A DNA stretch of 64,000 nucleotides. Origin: Scatophagus argus. Taxonomy: Eukaryota; Chordata; Actinopteri; Scatophagidae. Every line of letters begins with the position of its first letter. Within the stretch, counting starts at the first letter, position 1. Location of the stretch: the NCBI RefSeq assembly GCF_020382885.2, contig NC_058497.1, positions 15,306,330 to 15,370,329 on the forward strand, in the 5' to 3' direction. Under the pieces are notes generated by a model that worked only from the letters and a program-made list of their open reading frames with translations, did not search any database and was not told the DNA's origin. The position numbers were made by a program, and so were the translations under genes. This document shows, one piece after another, positions 56,536 through 64,000 of this stretch.

Positions 56536-56847
56536 GTGAAGGTTCTAGGGACCTTGAGACTGAAAACTGAAAATCCTCACTCAAAGAAGAAATAAATGTT
56601 ACAGGATTTTAGTATTTTAGTCCATACTCTGATATGCAGGAGAGTAATGCAAACTAAGAAATTAGAGAACATATAAAAAAATTTAAAAAAAAACCAAAAC
56701 ATATGAAGCTCTACCTTCCCAATGACCTTGACTTCGTGTAGTACAAAAATCTCCCCACTGAAAGCATTAAAATAAAATAAATGCACTTCCACTTCCTCTC
56801 AGATATATCAAGACAAACATATACATTAAAATAATACATTCTAGTTG

Positions 56848-56873
56848 ATAATAATAATAATAATAATAATAAT
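56848..56873. repeat. (AAT)n microsatellite
   Basis: About eight ATA/AAT units. Confidence 0.85.
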
Positions 56874-58112
56874 GAATTAAACATCCATTGGACAAATTTT
56901 TTCTTTCTCTCTCAGGCTCCTCAGTTGTCATATTGTGTCACATTGCTTCATAAATGTCCTGTGGTGTACTGCTCAGATCTGTAGGAGGGCTGACATATCA
57001 AATATATGGAGCATCAACATGCAAACAGCAAATGGATGGGCAGGTATACTACAGTAAGTACCTCAGCTAATGCCGATAATGGACTGCGTTCATTTAAGTG
57101 CATTATGTCCTGTGCCACTGATACATTTGAAGACAGCCAAACAGCGAGATGGGTAGATGGATATAAATGGACAAATGGTCAAACAGAGAGGCAGTCAGTC
57201 GGAGGGATGGGAATAAATAAAAGCATGTAGACTGAGAGGTGGACATCCAGGTGGCACTCTCAAACAGTAGCAGTAAACCCCAGGTTAAATAAAGGCTCTG
57301 GACTCTTGAAAGCTTTTTTTGTCTTGCGCTTTGATATGCTGCACTAAATGCATTGTTGTCAAACCTTGTTGAAGCGTTACTTTCTGTGCTCCCTGTTAGA
57401 GCGATCAGAGCTAGTTTGTGTGATGTATGGCATCACTGGAAAGCAGAGTAAAAAGCAGGAGAGGAGTCATGAAGACAGGGGAGATGCGATGGCGTTAGAC
57501 ACAAGTTAAAGGATCAACAGAATCTGAGGACATGAATGTGTGTTGCAAATGTTGCAAGCCATCCAATTGTTGGAATTCACTTAAAATCATGATACAGTAA
57601 AACCACGTCGTCTTGTGACACTGGTGGTGTTAAAACATCCGTATTTTCTAATGCAAAAAAAAGTTTCATATGAACACATTGTGCAGGAGACACATTGTTG
57701 TGTGTGCATTGAGTAGTCTACATGAAAATGGGCCAAGGTTGTGTGATGTCCACAGGGAGGAAGAAGCACTCTCTGCCTGGAAAAGAGAACATGTAAGCAG
57801 GCTCTGGACATGGATCGTTATGCACGATAAAAACTATATCCGTAGGGCTTTTACATCAGTCAGACTCACAGGGGTTTGTACAGAGCCAGTGCTTTGTGCC
57901 ATGATTCCCACTTCCACACACAACTTTGTGTATGTGTGCTTGACTGTCTGGTCATAGCCTGCGTGGTGTATATAAACGTGTGCATGTGTTCACTGTTATA
58001 ATTCCTGTCCTAAAATGCAGGGGAATTGTATGTGCTGGAGTAGAATAGGTTTATTTATTTTTTTTGTCTTTCATTCTCTCTCTCACCCTCCCTCTTTATG
58101 TCAACAGTTGCC

Positions 58113-61100
58113 ATGGAAACTATTTTGCTCTTCCTCTCTTCACTCCTGGTGTGTGTGGCTGGTAAGCGTCCCACTCGTCACAAAACATACAAACTCTCCC
58201 TATCTCTCTCTCTCACACACACAGAAACACATATGCATGTACACACTGATTGTCCACATGGAGGCAGTGTTGGGGCAGGGCAGCGGTGTTTCATTATAAG
58301 ACAGTCACTGGTTGAGAGCTTGTAAGAAAACATCAGTTACTACTTCAGGGCTTTATGTGTGGGTTTCGCAGACTGGCTCGTCACCGACTGACTGACACTG
58401 TGTGTATGTGTGAAGTCTGCTTATACTGTATGAATAAATGTAAGACATGTAAACACATGATCACACAATCACATACCACAAATAGTGTGTGATCATGTGT
58501 TTAGGTGTCTTATACACACACAGTCACACCCTGCAAATAGAACATGTAATGTTGAGCCAGATAGATAGATAGATAGATAGATAGATGGATAGATAGATAG
58601 ATAGATAGATGGATAGATAGATAGATAGACAATGCTTAAGTATTTTTCACTAATGGTCTCCTGTCTTGTTTCCTGTGTCTTTACCCTCTCTCTCTACCCT
58701 CTTTGTCCTTTCACCCAAATCACCTTCCCTCTCAGCTGTAGCAAACAGCAGTGAGCAGGGTGAGTACCCTTTATGTAATCTCCAATTTGGGGTGGGGGTG
58801 GGGGGGGGGTTTGTATATATCTGTACTTGGTGACTATAGAATATTGATGGTTAGGAAATGTGGTTAATAAACTATAGTTAAAACAAGGTTAAGGTCAAGG
58901 TTAATGAAAACTATAGTTTATGTTAAGGGAACATTGTAGTTATTCTTAGCACAAGCAGTACTGAGATCTTGGTTCTATCTGAATGAAGAATCATAATCTG
59001 AATGTTAACTACCACAGCTGTCAGATAAATGTAGTCAAATATAAAGAAAGGGCAACTAGTGAATTTGTATTTCAATGCAGTACTTGAATGAACAACTAAA
59101 TAGTTACACTGATTACAAGTCCAAAATGTCCTGGATGAGGGCTTTTTTTCCCAAGCAATCTAGATTTATTTGATAATGATAAATTCCAAAAAAGTGGTGC
59201 ATTTCTATTTCAAAGTTACGGTGAAACAGTCTTGTGCTTCTGCATTGTAATGCATTTCCAATTGAACAAGAACATGTGGCAGGGGTTTAGTTTGGGTGAT
59301 TTAAATCAAAGCCTTCATCAACGCCTTCAGCTGTGTGTGGCTCAGCGAATGCATCACCATGGTGAGCAGGGGTGAAATAGTGTGGAGATGTAGACAACTG
59401 TTCACCTTTACCCAACCATCCCTCACCTGTGTTGCTTGATTTAGAGGAGAAGCATGAGGTTTAAATGGCCAAATTAGACCTAAACCACTTTCACTGGAAA
59501 TGTAAACAGCTGAAAGCAAGTTCAAGATGAGTAATCGGTCTTACAGATAGAAGAAAGAGAGAGATTTTTATGAAAGAATACTCAAAATTAAAACCATTTA
59601 GCATGTAACAAGAATTTAGAAAATGTATGTATTTTCATGTACTTCACTCTCTTAAATTATATTAAGAATATGAACAACTGGGTTCTTAATGTGTGGCTTG
59701 TGTGCTATTTTTCACAGATGACAAAAAGAAAGAAGAAAACCCATTTGTTTACGGTAAGTTAACAAACACGAGTGTTTCCTGTGAACACCGACAATCATCA
59801 GCACGCTGTCAAGTCAGTGTTCACACATAAAGAAATCTTTTTTGCGCACTGTTCACATGTCTTCCTCTTGTGTCCCTCCTGGAGACTATGAGACCCTGAG
59901 GATTGGGGGGTTGGTGTTTGCCGTGGTGCTGTTCGCGTTGGGCATCCTGCTCATCCTCAGTAAGTTAACCCCCTGCCTCTGTGAGTCTGTGCTCGTGTGT
60001 CATTCTGTTACGTGTGCATGCACTCAATGTAAATGGGTGTTGCAATCCCATTAAAAAGGATTAGTGATAAATTAATGAATCATTACTGCATTTCCACACA
60101 GTGTTACCGAACCATTACGTTATCAGGTAACAGTGAAGCTGATAATTCGTCTCACTAATGAGATCTCAGGCCAACACAGCTAAAGATTTCTCGTGCTTGT
60201 AGGTCGACGATGCCGCTGTGGTATCAACCAGAAGCCCAGGTACGTCAGTGTCCCTCTTCAGCAAAATAATAGGAGATTGTTGGCAGCAGTGAGCAGTGTC
60301 AGCATTTTTTTTGGTCATACTACATGATGAGCTTACGACAACCTGTGGCTCTTCTCCTCAGCGCCCCCGGAGACGAGGAGAAACAGGAGGAGAACCTGAT
60401 TGTCCCCATGGGTAAGGTGCACATTTGGACTCTCCGTCAGCTCCTGACACACATCTATAAGCAGCCCTTTGGTATTGCCCATAGCCCAGGGGAGGAGGGA
60501 GGCAATTTGAGTTAACAATGTTGAACTATAAGTGTAAGACAGACTGAAAGAGACGAAGATGTCTGCTGACCTTTTTCCAAGACATATATTTAGTTTGATT
60601 TCACACCATCCGAGCTGTTTTAGATTTCACTTCACCATAGTAAAGGAAAAAACTGTAATAGGTCATTTATTACAGAAATTACCTCCCTGTGCTTGCATTC
60701 AGGGATGCTCCAATAGCTGAGATTTCACAGTTGTCATACTTTCAAATGAAAGAAGAACCAAATACATGATTGTTTTCACAACATCTACATTTGATTCCTG
60801 GGTATGATCTCCTGACGGTGTAGCTCTAAAATGTTACATGCAGGGTGGAGCATAAGTTGCAAATTATAGAATAGAATAACAAAGAATTAAAGCCTTTAAC
60901 CCAACAGTTCTTACATAAGATACAAGTTCAGCTCAACTTAGCTTATAACAAAAAGATCTCAAAGATAGAAGAAAGAACGATAAACAAACTTTGTGGATGG
61001 TCTCATTACAGGACGTATCAGTAAACAGCACTGTGTCTGTAGTATAATCAGCCTCTTTACAGAGCATTTTGTATTGATAATTGCTCTGGAATCCCATAAG

Positions 61101-62039
61101 CAGATTGAAATTTAACTCTTCATCTTCTTCCTCCTCTATAACTTGCTTCTGTCCGACTCTCACGTGCACAGCTCTTTAAGGTTCCTCCATCCCGCATGAC
61201 CAGCTAACTGAGAGCTAATGTCTGATCAGTATATCACCAACCAAGAACACAGAATTCATCAAGTTAGAAACAATGATCATTCAGACAGAGCTTTCAAATC
61301 AGTTCAAGGATGCTCGGTTATCTGTGAATGGTGCACCACAGAAGAGACAGTTTAGTAGCATCTCCCACTTCCGACTGCATCAAGGAAAAGCTGAAGAAAC
61401 GTTGAGAGTGTTTTGTTATCACTCTCAATTAAATTGTTAGTCCGTGCAAGCTGATCTCCATAATGTGATCTTCATTTTGCTGTCTGGAAGATAAGAACTA
61501 GTTAGGCCCTTTGCTAGCAAGTCTTTACAGTACGAGTTTCATTTTAATAGTTACTCACATTTTTGTAAAACATTACCGGCAGCAATACCACACAGTTTTC
61601 TTAAATAATTTGAACTATTTTTTGCATGCTGTCGTGATGTATCATATTTGTAAGGTTTTATCCCTTCGGGTATAAATAAAGGAATTCTGATTCTGATTCT
61701 AATTCTGATTATATTTATTGCCATTGCTATAAATGGTTGCTAAAATTGCTAAAAAATGTTGTGGGGTAAAAAGTACAACACTTTTCCCCAGAAATGTAGT
61801 GGTGCAGAATTAGTAGGACTATAAAATACCTTGAAAGTGTACCTAGGTAAAAGGCAAAACTGACAGTGTTATTTAGAAAAAGGCAGCAATACAGAGTCTT
61901 AATCCATCTGCATAGAAGGAGTGTTAAGAGAGAGGTTAATGTTGTCAAGTTTAATGTTTCACACTTGTGCTTCTGCTAAATCACTCTTCCCTGACCTCTT
62001 TCAGCCACAGCGGTTGCAGAGACTGCCGCAGAGAACTGA
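58113..62039 (+). CDS. fxyd6: FXYD domain-containing ion transport regulator 6 (phosphohippolin)
   Basis: Coding exons: 58113-58161, 58736-58759, 59718-59753, 59885-59959, 60203-60239, 60362-60411, 62005-62039. They join in phase to 101 aa (human FXYD6 is 95). A signal peptide covers about the first 17 residues. A short charged ectodomain follows. The family signature is P33-F-V-Y-D37, followed by YETLRIGG. The membrane segment is about 44-61. After it come RRCRC, NQKP and APGDEE, the last marking FXYD6 rather than FXYD2 or FXYD7. FXYD proteins bind Na,K-ATPase in the plasma membrane and tune its ion affinity. The many tiny exons are usual for the family. The ATG exon begins just after an acceptor at 58107, so the promoter is further upstream. 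Adjacency to tmprss13 on the same strand matches human order. Confidence 0.92.
58450..58503. repeat. Perfect inverted repeat (18-bp stem) in fxyd6 intron 1
   Basis: The arms at 58450-58467 and 58486-58503 are exact reverse complements separated by 18 bases. The RNA from either strand would fold into a short hairpin. Confidence 0.8.
58560..58629. repeat. (GATA)n microsatellite
   Basis: About seventeen GATA units with two GGAT interruptions, in fxyd6 intron 1. Confidence 0.92.
61655..61712 (-). repeat. Retroelement-tail repeat in fxyd6 intron 6
   Basis: Read on the minus strand it is AGAATCAGAATCAGAATTCC, then TTTATTTATACCCGAAGGGA. It is the same family as 42594-42640 and has a short (TTCTGA)n-type end. 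Confidence 0.5.
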
Positions 62040-64000
62040 AGCAAGTCCACTGCATTGAACTGCCTTCTGAAATGATAATCGTTTTTATTTGCTTTTAAGC
62101 CACTATAACCGTGGATAAATTAATGATTGTGATATTGTTGTTATAAACAGGTTAAGAGGGGAAATGTAATATGTACATAAGTCTTGTGCCCCAAAGGCAA
62201 TCCTTTAGCCTGTTGTGCTCCTTTGTGACCGTGCCAGTCCCTCAGTGCTCTCGTCTGTTCCTGTGCCTTTCTGTGACGGTCCCTCACTCCACTTCCTTGT
62301 CTTAGCAAGTAGCATCTCTGACACAAGGTTGTCTATGAAGCCCCAGAGGAGTTTTTAATGTTTTGTGGTCCGCTGTTCATTGTTTTGTACTTCTAATTAT
62401 AGCCTTTAGGTTTTAGATTTTGTCACTTTGTTGTTTATTTTGTCAACTGTCCTGGATAATGTTTGTCATATTTGGCTTATAACATTTATGCATATATGCT
62501 GTATACAGAGCATAACTATATATATGAATACAGATAGTTTGTGGAGAAGAGTTAGATGTCCTTCGTTTAGGTCTGCATTTGAATGGCCGGGTGTTTGTGT
62601 GCACATGTGGCCATATACTGTGTGCGCAAGCAAATCCTGTACATGTACTGTATGATTGTGCGTATATGACAAGTGTATCTCTACATGTAAATGTGACGCA
62701 CCTTATATAAGACAATCTCAACTGCCACAGCTCTCTGACTGAGCACAGGAAAGGTTCACAGGTATCTGCATGAGCTCCTCCACTGTGCCATCTATAGTGG
62801 AGGGAGCTCCTGCGTCAGCTGTCTCACTGCCTTCTTCTCCTTCACACATCCACTCCACTGGCTCCACCAGGATTAACTAGTCTGCTGCAAACTGTGATTA
62901 GTTCCCCCACACACACTCACTAGCAAAGTAAATCCGTGGAGTCTGGTTCTGTTTCTTTTCTCTTTCTTGTTTGTTTATTAAACTGCTTAGTGAATCTCTC
63001 CAATGGCGTGATGCTTTAAATGGCCACACATGTAGTACATTCCTGAAAATGAGAGACAAAGTTTGAAATAGACATTATTTATGTGCAAGACGACATTTTT
63101 AGTAGCCTAATGTAAGGCAAATCATAGCGAGACAACAAATGAACGGTCCTTGTTGTGAAGCTGCTGTCAGGCCAGACTTCCACCAATCTTACGTCTGAGT
63201 GTACACGTTTTAGAGAAGACTGCTAAAACAGGAAAATCCATGTTCATTCTATGCATGAGGCCTTGTTGTGTAGCAATCTATTGTGCTTTTGTCATAAATA
63301 AATAAAAGTATGTCTGACCACATACAATAATGTATTCAGAGTCTTAATGCTCAAATATTTTAGCCTGCAAAACATCGGATTTCACAAGCAACCACCCAAC
63401 AGTATTTGAAATTTATCTGACAATTTCCTTGCACTGTCAAGAAAGGTTCCTAGAAACTCCTACCTGGGGCTGTCATACTAAGTAAGAAAATACAAGGTCA
63501 GTGTTATCCTGGTCATTCTTCTATGATTCCAAAGGTTGTTATGTGCTTTTTTTTTTTTATTACCACCAGAGAACAAAACCAGTTTGAGACTGTAAATATG
63601 TAACTGAGCGATTGGACTGAAATATGGCTGTGGGCATGTAGAGAAGGTTTATGTGTGGGTGGATCTGTGGGCAGGGAGTCTGGTCTGCACCTGCCCCTGA
63701 CACACACGCACGCACACACCTGGACGGAGGTAACACAGAGCCTTCAGCAGCTCAGGTGAGTGCTAACTTGCTTTCCTAAACAAATGTTAAATCAAATGTG
63801 CATATCATAAATCTCAGTCTGTTGTGTCCGATTCACATGCCTAAGACCTGTTTATGTCCATTAATCCATGTTTTTGAGGGGTTAGTTGATGTCTCGAATG
63901 TGTATTTCCGTGCAAAATAGAAATTATTGGCATTCTCGCTGTGAAAAGTTAACTTGCTCCAATATTTAATGAGGTAAAATATTAAAGCACACATGCTCCA
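62040..64000. other. fxyd6 3' UTR and right-edge sequence
   Basis: The first 1.2 kb is probably the fxyd6 3' UTR. From about 63310 onward nothing is certain except a possible first exon ending in a good donor, CTCAG then GTGAGT, at 63755. In human the next gene is FXYD2, which also starts with small exons, so this could belong to an fxyd2 gene outside the window. That is inference from position. Confidence 0.4.
63297..63306 (+). terminator. Candidate fxyd6 poly(A) signals
   Basis: Two overlapping AATAAA hexamers lie about 1.26 kb past the fxyd6 stop. A long 3' UTR is typical of brain-expressed FXYD genes, but the true site is not certain. Confidence 0.4.

Larger units (their letters stand above)
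51742..58112. other. tmprss13 3' UTR and upstream region of fxyd6
   Basis: The tmprss13 3' UTR probably runs to about 52540. The rest holds simple repeats (52627-52690, 54190-54228, 56502-56533, 56848-56873) and a CpG-richer patch near 53455-53660. That patch is a candidate fxyd6 promoter or first exon. An acceptor immediately before the fxyd6 ATG exon shows that at least one 5' UTR exon must lie upstream. No coding exon was recognised. Confidence 0.5.

Overview
The window is teleost fish nuclear DNA, probably from a percomorph. The evidence is spliced vertebrate genes with GT-AG introns, many (CA)n, (GT)n, (CT)n and (GATA)n microsatellites, and interspersed repeats typical of ray-finned fish genomes. 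Six protein-coding genes could be joined exon by exon with a consistent reading phase. A seventh, very small gene is likely. No rRNA, tRNA, CRISPR array, integrated virus or toxin gene was seen.

Layout. 1395-5255 (-): cep57, 11 coding exons, 495 aa. 6315-12023 (+): mre11, 19 coding exons, 698 aa, head to head with cep57 across an interval of about 1 kb with promoter-like features. 14391-18826 (-): tmprss4, 458 aa, convergent with mre11. 18827-30731: about 12 kb with no clear gene, holding degenerate repeats and simple sequence. 30732-32120 (+): a 77 aa single-pass membrane protein in four exons, a positional candidate for smim35. 35610-39554 (-): il10ra (fish crfb7 class), 7 exons, 570 aa. 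43687-51741 (+): tmprss13, 13 exons, 495 aa. 58113-62039 (+): fxyd6, 7 coding exons, 101 aa. 62040-64000: fxyd6 3' region and a possible 5' exon of a further gene at the right edge.

The block tmprss4 - small membrane gene - il10ra - tmprss13 - fxyd6 has the same order and relative strand as human 11q23.3 (TMPRSS4 - SMIM35 - IL10RA - TMPRSS13 - FXYD6, recalled from knowledge), read in the opposite direction. cep57 and mre11 are on human 11q21, so the space between mre11 and tmprss4 is a rearrangement point within an otherwise shared chromosome.

Functionally the genes are neighbours, not a pathway. cep57 and mre11 serve centrosome and genome maintenance. tmprss4 and tmprss13 are type II transmembrane trypsin-like proteases. 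il10ra is the ligand-binding chain for interleukin-10. fxyd6 modulates Na,K-ATPase. I found no convincing new system. The items most worth a second look are the small membrane gene, the motifs in the il10ra tail, two SINE insertions with intact target duplications, and two foldback elements.
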